Source: Corallibacter vietnamensis
Lineage (GTDB): Bacteria; Bacteroidota; Bacteroidia; Flavobacteriales; Flavobacteriaceae
Direction of reading: 5' to 3'
Assembly (NCBI RefSeq): GCF_039537875.1
Contig: NZ_BAABBI010000001.1
Location: 1,364,001-1,428,000 of the forward strand
DNA length: 64,000 bases
Each line of letters begins with the position of its first letter. Position 1 is the first letter of the stretch. Position numbers and translations under genes: made by a program. The notes beneath the pieces were generated by a model that had not been told where the DNA came from, made no database searches, and was given only the letters and a program-made list of their open reading frames with translations. Positions 41,828-52,724 of the stretch are shown here, in pieces.

Positions 41828-42328
41828 TTATTCTTTTGTTCTTGTAAATTGCATGTAGTCGCCAACTTCAAGTTGCCATTGACGCGCTAAACCACCATTA
41901 ACTTCTAGTACATATTTAGCAGCAGCTTGTGATGGTAAAGAACTTTCATCTAGAGGCTTTGCATTTTCTTGAAAACTCACAATAGTATACTTGTCATCAA
42001 GATAAATAATATCTAAAGGGATTTTTGTGTTTTTCATATAAAAAGAACGAGGGCGCATATCAGGGAAAATAAATAGCATTCCACGGTTGTCCTGCATAGA
42101 GTTTCTATTCATCATGCCTGTTTGTCGTTCGTAGTCAGAGTCAGCAATTTCAATATCTAATTGCTTTATAATAGAGTCTGTTTGCTTTTTTAATAAGGTT
42201 AATTCTCCCTCTTTCTTAAAAGTAGCTATCGTTTGTTTAATGTCTTTTTTTTCTTCCTTACAAGACACCATAGTGGCTGTTAGAGTAGATGCAGATAATA
42301 ATAAAACACCAACTTTTTTAGAAATCAT
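41828..42328 (-). CDS. DUF192 family lipoprotein
   Basis: Predicted lipoprotein of 166 residues (lipobox TATMVSC, Cys23) with a DUF192 domain covering about 55-160. The domain shows IEIADSDYERQTGMMNRNSM, GMLFIFPDMRPRSFYMKNTK, PLDIIYLDDKYTIVSFQENA and AKYVLEVNGGLARQW. DUF192 proteins are small conserved beta proteins of unknown function. The gene begins 1 bp after lgt, the enzyme that would attach its lipid, and is the last of the folE-cysS-yidD-lgt run. Confidence 0.9.
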   Translation of the reverse strand: MISKKVGVLLLSASTLTATMVSCKEEKKDIKQTIATFKKEGELTLLKKQTDSIIKQLDIEIADSDYERQTGMMNRNSMQDNRGMLFIFPDMRPRSFYMKNTKIPLDIIYLDDKYTIVSFQENAKPLDESSLPSQAAAKYVLEVNGGLARQWQLEVGDYMQFTRTKE

Positions 42329-42329
42329 A

Positions 42330-43256
42330 TTATTTTACAGTGTTTTTAGGTTTGTAAGCAAGCATAAAATACAAGCCTAGTATTATAAAAGGAATGCTTA
42401 ACCATTGTCCGGTATTTAAAAACCATGTTGCGCGTTCATCTACTTGAGCCTCTTTTACAAACTCAACAAAGAAGCGTATGGTCCATAATAACACTAAAAA
42501 CAAACCAAAAAGAAAACCAGTTTGCTCGCTTTTTGTTGTTTTGGTATAAATATACCATAGTATTAAAAAGACAAATACATAGGCAAATGATTCGTAAAGC
42601 TGTGCAGGATGTCTGTATGGTACAGCGTCTAATAAGTTTTGAAACTGCGGATTATTTGCTATGGCATTATAAGCTTCTTTAGGAGTTTGTAATCCTGTAA
42701 GTTGCATAGCTTCTCGCTTTGTGTATTCTTCTTGAATAAAACGAACACCTAATGGCGAATTAGTTACTTTTCCTATTATTTCAGAGTTTATAAAATTTCC
42801 TAGTCTAATAAAAATAGCGCCTGAAGCTACTGTAATAACAACACGGTCTAAAATCCACATAAGTGATTTATACTTGTATTTTCTTCGGTATAAATACATT
42901 CCTATAATGATTCCTATGGCAGCACCATGACTGGCTAAACCTTGAAATCCTGTAAATTCAAATTCAGGTTTAAACCTAAAAGGTAAAAAGATGCTAAAGA
43001 AATCTTGAGTGATTAACTCTGATTGATAAAAGATAACATGTCCTAAACGAGCACCTAAAAGCGTTGCTATAACCGTATACAAAAACAATGGATCTAAATA
43101 ATCTTGATTTACTTTTTCTCTTTTAAAAATCCATTTCATTATGTACCAACCTAATAAAAAGGCTATAATCCACATAACGCTATAAAAATGAAGTTTAAAA
43201 TTTCCAATAATATCAATACCAGAAACAGGATTCCAGTCAAATTGTAATAACAACAT
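42330..43256 (-). CDS. lgt: Prolipoprotein diacylglyceryl transferase
   Basis: Inner-membrane enzyme of 308 residues that transfers diacylglycerol from phosphatidylglycerol to the lipobox cysteine of lipoproteins. About seven hydrophobic helices are visible. Key segments are GFQGLASHGAAIGIIIGMYL, the signature IRLGNFINSEIIGKV (with the conserved Arg and Asn), YRHPAQLYESFAYVFVFLIL and the basic loop before it. The number of lipoproteins in this window alone (over ten) shows the demand for it. The upstream neighbour yidD ends 73 bp away; the DUF192 lipoprotein follows after 1 bp. Confidence 0.95.
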   Translation of the reverse strand: MLLLQFDWNPVSGIDIIGNFKLHFYSVMWIIAFLLGWYIMKWIFKREKVNQDYLDPLFLYTVIATLLGARLGHVIFYQSELITQDFFSIFLPFRFKPEFEFTGFQGLASHGAAIGIIIGMYLYRRKYKYKSLMWILDRVVITVASGAIFIRLGNFINSEIIGKVTNSPLGVRFIQEEYTKREAMQLTGLQTPKEAYNAIANNPQFQNLLDAVPYRHPAQLYESFAYVFVFLILWYIYTKTTKSEQTGFLFGLFLVLLWTIRFFVEFVKEAQVDERATWFLNTGQWLSIPFIILGLYFMLAYKPKNTVK

Positions 43257-43329
43257 ATGTTTTTGTATTTATAAGTGTAAATATAGACAAATGAAAACGG
43301 ACAGAAAAGGAATGCTAGGTAAGGAAATG

Positions 43330-43569
43330 TTATTTTTTATCTAATTTTTCAGGAACTGGGTCATAGCCAGAACCGCCCCAAGGATGGCAGCTAAAAATTC
43401 GTTTTAAAGCTAATTTACCGCCTTTGAAAAAGCCGTGTTTTTCTAAAGCTTCTTTAGTGTAATGAGAACAAGTAGGCTGGTACCTACAAGTAGCCGGTGT
43501 AAGAGGAGAAATAGCAACTTGATATATTTTTATTAAAAACAAAAAAGGTGCTATTATAATTTTTTTCAT
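43330..43569 (-). CDS. yidD: Membrane protein insertion efficiency factor YidD
   Basis: Small amphipathic membrane-associated protein of 79 residues that aids YidC-dependent insertion. It is diagnostic in sequence: APFLFLIKIYQVAISPLTPA, TCRYQPTCSHYTKEALEKHG and the C-terminal CHPWGGSGYDPVP. In many bacteria it lies next to rnpA and yidC. Here it lies 2 bp after cysS and upstream of lgt, so it is grouped with lipoprotein maturation instead. Confidence 0.95.
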   Translation of the reverse strand: MKKIIIAPFLFLIKIYQVAISPLTPATCRYQPTCSHYTKEALEKHGFFKGGKLALKRIFSCHPWGGSGYDPVPEKLDKK

Positions 43570-43571
43570 GA

Positions 43572-45053
<1,482 letters not shown>

Positions 45054-45080
45054 GGTTAGGCTATAAAATCTTAAAGTTTA

Positions 45081-45767
45081 CTAAAATTGCGTGTCTAATT
45101 TTATGTAGTCTAAAAACTCTCTACGAGTTTCTTTTTCTTTGAATTTGCCGCCAAATTCAGATGTTACTGTGCTGCTTTCAATATCTCTAATACCGCGAGA
45201 ATTTACGCATAAATGTTTTGCATCTATAACACAAGCAACGTCTTCTGTTCCTAAAACATCTTGTAGTTCCTTTACAATCTGAATAGTTAAGCGTTCTTGC
45301 ACTTGAGGACGTTTTGCGTAATAATCTACAATACGATTCATTTTTGATAAACCTACAACACTACCATTAGATATATAAGCAACGTGAGCACGTCCTACAA
45401 TAGGTAGTAAATGGTGTTCGCAAGTAGAATATACTGTAATATTTTTTTCTACAAGCATTTCACCATATTGGTATTTATTATCAAAAGTTGATGCTTTAGG
45501 TTTTTTATCTGGGTGTAAACCTCCAAAGATTTCATTTACAAACATTTTAGCAACTCTATTAGGAGTGCCTTTTAAACTATCGTCTGTTAAATCTAAACCT
45601 AAAGTGTTCATAATATTAGTAACATCTTTTTTGATGCGTTCTATTTTTTCTTGATTAGATAAATCAAAAGCATCTTTACGTAAAGGTGTATCTTGACTAG
45701 TGCCTATGTGGTTGTCTCCAATAGGATCGTTATTTTCAATATTTTCTAAAGAATTGTCAATCTTCAT
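45081..45767 (-). CDS. folE: GTP cyclohydrolase I
   Basis: Cytosolic zinc enzyme of 228 residues converting GTP to 7,8-dihydroneopterin triphosphate for folate and, through QueD, for queuosine. Family landmarks are YSTCEHHLLPIVGRAHVAYI (zinc Cys and His), SKMNRIVDYYAKRPQVQERL, CVIDAKHLCVNSRGIRDIES and STVTSEFGGKF. The first 45 residues are variable and charged, as in other Bacteroidota. It leads the minus-strand unit folE-cysS-yidD-lgt-DUF192 and has a TATCTTTG box about 34 bp upstream. Confidence 0.96.
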   Translation of the reverse strand: MKIDNSLENIENNDPIGDNHIGTSQDTPLRKDAFDLSNQEKIERIKKDVTNIMNTLGLDLTDDSLKGTPNRVAKMFVNEIFGGLHPDKKPKASTFDNKYQYGEMLVEKNITVYSTCEHHLLPIVGRAHVAYISNGSVVGLSKMNRIVDYYAKRPQVQERLTIQIVKELQDVLGTEDVACVIDAKHLCVNSRGIRDIESSTVTSEFGGKFKEKETRREFLDYIKLDTQF

Positions 45768-45800
45768 TTATTTTTAAAATGTCATGTTAGAAATAGTTTG

Positions 45801-45808
45801 CAAAGATA
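45801..45808 (-). promoter_or_regulatory. Putative -7 box for folE
   Basis: The minus strand reads TATCTTTG followed by C, an exact TAnnTTTG match 33 bp before the folE ATG. The -33 element is not clear. Confidence 0.5.
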
Positions 45809-45982
45809 AGAAAATCCCAGTTTACAGGGCTTTTATTAACACAGAATTAATTTCCTGTTAATTTTAACTTAAGTTTTGCTAAAAATTTCTTAATTTCCCC
45901 CATTATTTTTAATGATTAACCCTTATTTAGCTAATACTAATTGTTTAGTTAAACAAAAACATTTACACATAAATTCATCCCT

Positions 45983-48900
45983 ATGAAAAAGATAATTACG
46001 CTGTGCATTATTTTGTTTGTTAATTTTTCTTTTGCTCAACTCATCGCCATTGATGATGTGGTTATTGGAAGAGCAGATAACCCAAATGCAGCCACATCAA
46101 GTGGTGATCGTGTTTTTTTAAACGATTATTTTAATGGTACAGCTATAAATTTTGGAACTTATAGTAACTTTACAATAACAGAAACTATTCCTGATCCTAG
46201 CGGATTTACAACACTTAATCCTTTAGGTTTTGTAAATATTGCAGCAAATACACCTCAAGGTATTTATTATATTACTTATGAAATTTGTGAAAATGCAAAT
46301 CCAACAAATTGTGATACAGCAGAAGTTGAAATACGAGTTTTTCCTACAACCTCTAGTTCAGGTTCTGGTTCTGCAGAGATGAGTATTTCTGTAGATAGTG
46401 GCTCTATTTCGTGTAGTGGTAATGTATGTATTACAACAGCACCTTGTGTAGATTTAAATACAGGAACCATACCACCATTAACGCTTTCAGCAGATTATAC
46501 AGAAGTAGGACACTCTACAGGTTATGATGTGCGTTCTATACCGTTTAATCCACCATTCTCATTTGGTGAAACAGCAACAGGTACAACTTTAACCGCTGAT
46601 GATGTTTGGAGTGCGCCTATTAATTTTGCCTTTGATTTTGAATTTTATAATAATGACTACACACAATGTGCTTTATCAACAAATGGTGCAGTAGGTTTTA
46701 ATTTATCAGATGCAGTAGGTGCTCATTATTGGACACCTGCAGCTGGAGCATTAATACCAAACAATACAGATGCAGCTTTAATGGATGGGAATATTTTTGG
46801 GGCAATTCATGATACAGACCCTAGTGCTTCGGGTACGTTAGGAGTTGATTACAATATTACTTATAGTGTAAAAGGTGAAGCACCATTTAGAGTATTTGTG
46901 TTTAGTTTTTTCAATGTAGCGCAATTTAGTGCGGCTTGTAATAGTTTGAAAACAAATCAAATGATTATGTTTTATGAAACAACCAACATCATAGAAACAT
47001 ACATTTTTCAAAAACCTATATGTCCAGGTTGGGCTGGAGGTCGTGCGGCTATTGGTATTCAAAATGATGCTGGTACAGATGGCGTATCGCCTCCAGGAAG
47101 AAATACAGGTGTTTGGGATGTCTCACCAACAGGCCCTGAAGCGTGGCAGTTTTATCCAAATGGGGGTGCGCCAATTACGTCTTTTGAGTGGTTGGATGAC
47201 GCTGGAACAGTATTAGGGACTGATCCAAATGCTTTGGTAGTAACACCTAGCGAAACAACAACCTATATTGCACAAGTAACTTATACCGATGCATTAACAG
47301 GAGTAGAAAGAGTCGCTTACAGACCAATTACGGTTGTAGTACCACCAACACCAGTAGTAACACTTTCAGATAGTCCAGATGTTTGTGGTAGTGGTGACGC
47401 TATATTCACAATTACAGGTTCTGAAAATGATGTGGTAGAATATAACGTTAATGGAGGTGCTACTCAAACAGTAACACTTGACGCTACAGGAGAGCATATT
47501 ATTACTATTACAGGTGCTACATCAGATCAAATAGTTAATTTAGAATCAGTAGATAACTTGAACTCTGTTTGTGGAGGTCCTTTAGCAATTTCTGAAACAG
47601 TACAAGTGTTTACACAACCAAATGTTGATACGCCTTCTGATGTAACTGCATGTAACGATTATACTTTACCTGCTTTAACGGAAGGTGATTATTATACAGG
47701 TTCAGGCGGAACTGGAACCATGCTAAACGCTGGAGATGTTATTACAACAACACAAACTATTTATGTATATGCAGAATCAGGAACAACACCTAATTGTGTT
47801 GATGAGCATAGCTTTATTGTAACTATAGATTCATGTACACTATCAGTAACAGCAGTTGCTGATATGCCTTCAATTTGTAATGATGCAGGTGCCGATGTCA
47901 CATTAACAGCTACTCCAAGTCCAGGCACTGCTGTAGGTGCGTATAGTTATAGTTGGACAGAGCAAGGTGATGCAACTGTTTTAGGAACAGCATCAACATT
48001 GGTTTTATCGCCACCACCGGCAGTAACAACAACGTATGAAGTTACTTTGACAGATAGTGGTTTAACAGCACCTAATGACACAGCAACAAATACGGTAACA
48101 GTAACAGTAAACAATACACCAACAGTAGACGCTCCAGGAGATGTAACAATGTGTGACACTTATACCTTACCAGCCTTAACAAGTGGTGATTATTACACAG
48201 GAGCCGGCGGAACAGGAACATTATTGGCAGCTGGAGACGATATTACAACAACACAGACTATTTATGTGTATGGAGAAACTGGTACAACACCTAATTGTTT
48301 TGACGAGAACAGTTTTGTTGTAACCATTAATGATACGCCAGTAGTAGATACACCATCAGATGTAACAATATGTGATAGTTACACATTACCAGCCTTAACA
48401 GCAGGAACATATTATGATGCTGCAGGCGGAACAGGAGCTGTGTTAAATGCAGGAGATACAATTTTAACGACACAAACAATATATATTTATGCAGAAACAG
48501 GAACAACACCAAACTGTACAGCAGAACACAGTTTTACAGTTACTGTAAATACAACACCAGCAGTTGATGCACCTGTTGATGTTACACAATGCAATGAATA
48601 TGTTTTACCTGCACTAGTAAACGGTAATTATTATACAGGTTCAGGCGGAACAGGTACCATGCTAAACGCTGGAGATGTTATTACAACAACACAAACTATT
48701 TATGTATATGCAGAATCAGGAACAACACCTAATTGTTTTGACGAAAATAGTTTTGAAGTGACCATAGATATATGTAATATCTCTGTAACAGCAGTTGCTG
48801 ATATGCCTTCAATTTGTAATGATGCAGGTGCCGATGTCACGTTAACAGCTACTCCAAACCCAGCAACACCAATAGGCGCGTATAGTTATAGTTGGACAGA

Positions 48901-51900
48901 GCAAGGTGATGCAACTGTTTTAGGAACAGCATCAACATTAGTTTTATCGCCACCACCGGCAGTAACAACAACGTATGAAGTCACTTTGATAGATAGTGGT
49001 TTAACAGCACCTAATGACACAGCAACAAATACAGTAACTGTAACAGTAAACAATACACCATCAGTTACAGCGCCAGCAGATGTTGAAATCTGTGATAGCT
49101 ACACATTACCAGCTTTAACAGAAGGTAACTATTATACAGGAACAGGCGGAACAGGCACCATGTTAAGTGCAGGAGATTCTGTAACAACAACGCAAACCAT
49201 TTATGTATATGCAGAAACAGGGACAACACCAAACTGTTCAGACGAAGATAGTTTTGTTGTAACCATTAATGACACGCCAGTAGTAGATACACCATCAGAT
49301 GTAACAATATGTGATAGTTACACATTACCAGCCTTAACAGCAGGAACATATTATGATGCTGCAGGCGGAACAGGAGCTGTGTTAAATGCAGGAGATACAA
49401 TTTTAACGACACAAACAATATATATTTATGCAGAAACAGGAACAACACCAAACTGTACAGCAGAACATAGTTTTACAGTTACTATAAATACAACACCAGT
49501 AGTTGATGCGCCAGTAGATGTTGAGATTTGTGATAGCTACACATTGCCAGCTTTAGGAAATGGTGATTATTATACAGGTTCAGGCGGAACAGGGACCATG
49601 TTAAATGCAGGAGATTCTGTAACCACAACGCAAACTATTTATGTATATGCTGATACAGGAACAACACCAAATTGTTTTGATGAAAATAGCTTTGTGGTAA
49701 CTATAAATAACACACCGGTAGCTGATGCGCCTACAGATGTAATTGCATGTGATTCTTATGTCTTGCCTGCATTGACTGTAGGTAACTATTATACAGGTTC
49801 AGGCGGAACAGGGACCATGTTAAATGCAGGAGATTCTGTAACCACAACGCAAACTATTTATGTATATGCAGAAACAGGAACAACACCAAACTGTTCTGAT
49901 GAAAATAGTTTTGAAGTTACTATTAACACGACGCCTTTAGCTGATGCACCTGCTGACGTAACAGAATGTGTGACCTATACTTTGCCTGCATTAATTAATG
50001 GTGCTTATTATACAGGAGCAGGCGGAACTGGAACTATGTTAAATGCGGGAGATTCTATTACTTCTACACAAACAATTTATGTGTATGCAGAATCAGGGAC
50101 TTCACCTAATTGTATAAATGAAAATAGCTTTATAGTTACTATAAATTCATTGCCTTCGGTTGTAGTGCCAACACCATTAGTGGTTTGTGATGATACAACA
50201 ATTGATGGTGTAACTGAAATGGATTTAACTGTAAAGAATGACGAAATTACCGGAAATAATAGTAATTACAATGTTACATATTATAACAGTTCTGTGGCAG
50301 CACAAAATGGTGCGCCACAAGTAGCGCCTTCTGATACAGCGTACATTGGTACTGATGGTGAAGTTGTTTACGTTAGAGTAGAAGATGTTAATACAGGATG
50401 TATTAACTTTACAACATTAACATTAAATGTTACAAACGGACCAACAGTAGCAGCACCAGCTGATTTATATTATTGTGATCCTGATAATGATAATTTAGGT
50501 ATTTTCGATTTATCAGTAGTAAGAGATGATATTTTAGCGGTAGACCCGACATTAAATGTGTCTTTCCATCTAACGTATCAAAATGCAATTGACGGTGTGA
50601 ATGCTCAAGGAGACACACTTTCAAATGTTGCAGGACAAACAGTTTATGTTAGAGTGGATTATGGAACAAATTCTAACTGTCCTACAGTAGTTTCTGTTAA
50701 TTTAATTGTCAATCCAACACCTATTGTTCCGTCAACTATTGATGATTATGCAATTTGTGACGATGATGATGATGGTATCGGATCATTTAATTTGACTACA
50801 ATGAATGGTGACATTTTAGGTTCACAAAACCCTAGTGACTTTACATTAACATATCATGAAACTTTGGCAGACGCTGAAGCAGAGCCAGCAGTAAACCCAA
50901 TAACAGGATCTGATCTTACAAATTATCAATCAGGAAATACAACAATATATGTGCGTCTTGAAAATAATAATACACAATGTGTTACTGTAGGAGAGTTTAA
51001 TTTAGTTGTTAATCCGTTGCCTGTAATTCCAGTTGATGCAGAAGATGCAATTTTTGAAATTTGTGATGACAGTAGTGATAATGATGGATATGCAATATTT
51101 GATTTAACAACTAGAAATAGTGGCTTAACTGGAGGAAATGCATCGTATGTGGTTGACTATTATGAGACAATGGCAGATATACCAAATAATCCAATACCTA
51201 ATTATTCAGCTTACGCTAATACATCTTTAGGAGGATTACCTCATAACCCTCAAACAATTTTTGCAACAGTAACAGAAACAACAAGTGGTAGTAACTGTTA
51301 TGCTTTAACAACAGTAACACTTGTAGTAAATACGTTACCAACACCTAATGATGCGTTACCAGACTTAGTAGCTTGTGATGATAATAATCCTGGAGATATG
51401 CAGGAAGAATTCGTTTTAGATCAAAATGAAGCATTAATGTTAAATGATTTTGATGAAACAGTAACATATCACGAGTCATTATCAGATGCAGAATTGGGAG
51501 ATAATGAAATTACTAATCTTGGAAACTACACAAATACGAGTGCAGTGCAAACTATTTATGTTAGAGTAACTGATACTGGAGATCCAAATGATGCTAATGA
51601 TGACGGAACAGGTTGCTATACAATTGTAACGTTTGATTTAATAGTAAATCCATTACCTGAGTTTACACCTGATAATCCTTATATTATCTGTGTAGATACC
51701 AATGGAACAGAAGTTATAGGTTTACCAACAATAGATACAGGATTAAATCCTTTAGATTATACTTTTGAATGGTTGGATGAAAATGGTGTTATTGTTAGTA
51801 TTGATTCAAGTTATACACCAAATTTAGCAGGTCTTTACACTGTAGAGATTACAAATTCGGCTACAGGATGTTCTAATATATTCACAGCTGAAGTTGAAGA

Positions 51901-52405
51901 GAGTGCGCCACCTGTTTTATCTGCTGAAGTGTCAACACAGGCATTTTCTGATCCTAATGTTGTTGTGGCTACAGTTACAGGAACAGGAGATTATGAGTTT
52001 AGTATAGATAACGGTCCGTGGTTAGGTAATGGTTCAAATTCATATACTTTTACTGATGTTAGATTTGGAGAGCACCTAATTATGGCAAGAGATGCTAATG
52101 GATGTGGAATTTCTACAGATACAGTATTTGTTCTAGATTACCCATTATTTTTTACACCAAATAACGATGGAGATAATGATACATGGCAAATATCTGGAAT
52201 TGATAATCAGCCTGATGCCAAAATATATATCTTTGACAGATACGGTAAACTTTTAAAACAGTTAAACCCTACAGGATCAGGATGGGATGGAACATTAAAT
52301 GGAAAACCTTTACCATCTAGTGACTATTGGTTTACCATAGAATACAGAGAGCCATCTGATGATAGTAGAAAACAATTTCAAGCTCACTTCACTTTAAAAC
52401 GATAG
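45983..52405 (+). CDS. Giant repeat surface protein, T9SS type B sorted
   Basis: Secreted protein of 2140 residues, probably an adhesin of the gliding cell surface. A signal peptide (MKKIITLCIILFVNFSFAQ) is followed by a nidogen/lectin-like region (about 170-400; YDVRSIPFNPPFSFG, TGVWDVSPTGPEAWQFYPNG). From about residue 550 to 1390 come nine repeats with the core C..Y.LPAL...YY...GGTGTMLNAGD...TTQTIYVYAE.GTTPNC....F.VTI. Two Ig-like inserts (SVTAVADMPSICNDAGADV) follow repeats 1 and 4. Acidic DDNxDG modules follow (about 1395-1990). The last 90 residues (FFTPNNDGDNDTWQI, IYIFDRYGKLLKQL, GWDGTLNGKPLPSSDYWF) form the gliding-motility C-terminal (type B) sorting domain. The ligand is unknown. 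Confidence 0.9.
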   Translation: MKKIITLCIILFVNFSFAQLIAIDDVVIGRADNPNAATSSGDRVFLNDYFNGTAINFGTYSNFTITETIPDPSGFTTLNPLGFVNIAANTPQGIYYITYEICENANPTNCDTAEVEIRVFPTTSSSGSGSAEMSISVDSGSISCSGNVCITTAPCVDLNTGTIPPLTLSADYTEVGHSTGYDVRSIPFNPPFSFGETATGTTLTADDVWSAPINFAFDFEFYNNDYTQCALSTNGAVGFNLSDAVGAHYWTPAAGALIPNNTDAALMDGNIFGAIHDTDPSASGTLGVDYNITYSVKGEAPFRVFVFSFFNVAQFSAACNSLKTNQMIMFYETTNIIETYIFQKPICPGWAGGRAAIGIQNDAGTDGVSPPGRNTGVWDVSPTGPEAWQFYPNGGAPITSFEWLDDAGTVLGTDPNALVVTPSETTTYIAQVTYTDALTGVERVAYRPITVVVPPTPVVTLSDSPDVCGSGDAIFTITGSENDVVEYNVNGGATQTVTLDATGEHIITITGATSDQIVNLESVDNLNSVCGGPLAISETVQVFTQPNVDTPSDVTACNDYTLPALTEGDYYTGSGGTGTMLNAGDVITTTQTIYVYAESGTTPNCVDEHSFIVTIDSCTLSVTAVADMPSICNDAGADVTLTATPSPGTAVGAYSYSWTEQGDATVLGTASTLVLSPPPAVTTTYEVTLTDSGLTAPNDTATNTVTVTVNNTPTVDAPGDVTMCDTYTLPALTSGDYYTGAGGTGTLLAAGDDITTTQTIYVYGETGTTPNCFDENSFVVTINDTPVVDTPSDVTICDSYTLPALTAGTYYDAAGGTGAVLNAGDTILTTQTIYIYAETGTTPNCTAEHSFTVTVNTTPAVDAPVDVTQCNEYVLPALVNGNYYTGSGGTGTMLNAGDVITTTQTIYVYAESGTTPNCFDENSFEVTIDICNISVTAVADMPSICNDAGADVTLTATPNPATPIGAYSYSWTEQGDATVLGTASTLVLSPPPAVTTTYEVTLIDSGLTAPNDTATNTVTVTVNNTPSVTAPADVEICDSYTLPALTEGNYYTGTGGTGTMLSAGDSVTTTQTIYVYAETGTTPNCSDEDSFVVTINDTPVVDTPSDVTICDSYTLPALTAGTYYDAAGGTGAVLNAGDTILTTQTIYIYAETGTTPNCTAEHSFTVTINTTPVVDAPVDVEICDSYTLPALGNGDYYTGSGGTGTMLNAGDSVTTTQTIYVYADTGTTPNCFDENSFVVTINNTPVADAPTDVIACDSYVLPALTVGNYYTGSGGTGTMLNAGDSVTTTQTIYVYAETGTTPNCSDENSFEVTINTTPLADAPADVTECVTYTLPALINGAYYTGAGGTGTMLNAGDSITSTQTIYVYAESGTSPNCINENSFIVTINSLPSVVVPTPLVVCDDTTIDGVTEMDLTVKNDEITGNNSNYNVTYYNSSVAAQNGAPQVAPSDTAYIGTDGEVVYVRVEDVNTGCINFTTLTLNVTNGPTVAAPADLYYCDPDNDNLGIFDLSVVRDDILAVDPTLNVSFHLTYQNAIDGVNAQGDTLSNVAGQTVYVRVDYGTNSNCPTVVSVNLIVNPTPIVPSTIDDYAICDDDDDGIGSFNLTTMNGDILGSQNPSDFTLTYHETLADAEAEPAVNPITGSDLTNYQSGNTTIYVRLENNNTQCVTVGEFNLVVNPLPVIPVDAEDAIFEICDDSSDNDGYAIFDLTTRNSGLTGGNASYVVDYYETMADIPNNPIPNYSAYANTSLGGLPHNPQTIFATVTETTSGSNCYALTTVTLVVNTLPTPNDALPDLVACDDNNPGDMQEEFVLDQNEALMLNDFDETVTYHESLSDAELGDNEITNLGNYTNTSAVQTIYVRVTDTGDPNDANDDGTGCYTIVTFDLIVNPLPEFTPDNPYIICVDTNGTEVIGLPTIDTGLNPLDYTFEWLDENGVIVSIDSSYTPNLAGLYTVEITNSATGCSNIFTAEVEESAPPVLSAEVSTQAFSDPNVVVATVTGTGDYEFSIDNGPWLGNGSNSYTFTDVRFGEHLIMARDANGCGISTDTVFVLDYPLFFTPNNDGDNDTWQISGIDNQPDAKIYIFDRYGKLLKQLNPTGSGWDGTLNGKPLPSSDYWFTIEYREPSDDSRKQFQAHFTLKR
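47639..49516 (+). repeat. 939-bp direct duplication inside the adhesin gene
   Basis: Copy A is 47639-48577 and copy B 48578-49516, offset by exactly 939 bp (313 codons). Each encodes one short repeat, one Ig-like insert and two more short repeats. Long blocks are nearly identical, for example 48332-48545 against 49271-49484, and the Ig insert differs at few sites. This suggests recent unequal crossing-over or gene conversion. Confidence 0.85.
47639..50152 (+). repeat. Nine tandem short protein repeats in the adhesin gene
   Basis: Nine units with the core C..Y.LPAL....YY...GGTGT.L.AGD start near 47650, 48150, 48370, 48590, 49090, 49310, 49530, 49750 and 49970. Units without an Ig insert are spaced about 219 bp (73 codons). 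The units differ mainly in the loop after LPAL and in a short D/N-rich linker. Confidence 0.8.
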
Positions 52406-52442
52406 AGAAGTAGAAGTAGTAGTTGAAAAACTAATAAATGGT

Positions 52443-52476
52443 AAAAGCCCAAACATTAATTGTTTGGGCTTTTTGT
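52443..52476 (+). terminator. Intrinsic terminator after the adhesin gene
   Basis: AAAAGCCCAAACA pairs with TGTTTGGGCTTTT around TTAAT, followed by a T-rich run. Confidence 0.85.
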
Positions 52477-52639
52477 TTTTTCTCAAAGTCTCTTATTGTG
52501 TGTTTCAGAATATGTTTAATCAATCAATTAATTAAAGCTAAGCTGTTTACTTGCGTATAAAATGAGTTGATAAGGTTTATTACTAAATGACTGTGTTTGT
52601 GTTCAGGGAATAGAGGTAAAAGGATATTTGTGTAAAAGT

Positions 52640-52674
52640 AAAAAGGCTCTAAAATTACTTTTAGAGCCTTTTTA
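52640..52674 (-). terminator. Intrinsic terminator for the FadL-like gene
   Basis: AAAAAGGCTCTAAAA pairs with TTTTAGAGCCTTTTT. On the minus strand it lies 51 bp past the stop of the gene at 52725 and ends in a T-run. Confidence 0.8.
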
Positions 52675-52724
52675 AGTGAGTTTTTATTAATTATAGCTAT
52701 TGTATCGTTAATTAGAATTTTAGA

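Larger units (their letters stand above)
52406..52724. other. Gene-free convergent intergenic region
   Basis: About 319 bp between convergent genes. It holds two intrinsic terminators, one for each gene (52443-52476 and 52640-52674). The 165 bp between them contain nothing I can identify. Confidence 0.65.

Noticed and set aside
48327..49451. Two nearly identical minus-strand frames of 61 codons (48327-48512 and 49266-49451)
   Set aside because: They are antisense shadows of the duplicated adhesin segment; hydrophobic Leu-rich translation with no start region or conservation expected.
47639..50152. CRISPR-like regular repeats
   Set aside because: Repeats are long, in frame and protein-coding; spacing follows codons and there are no cas genes.
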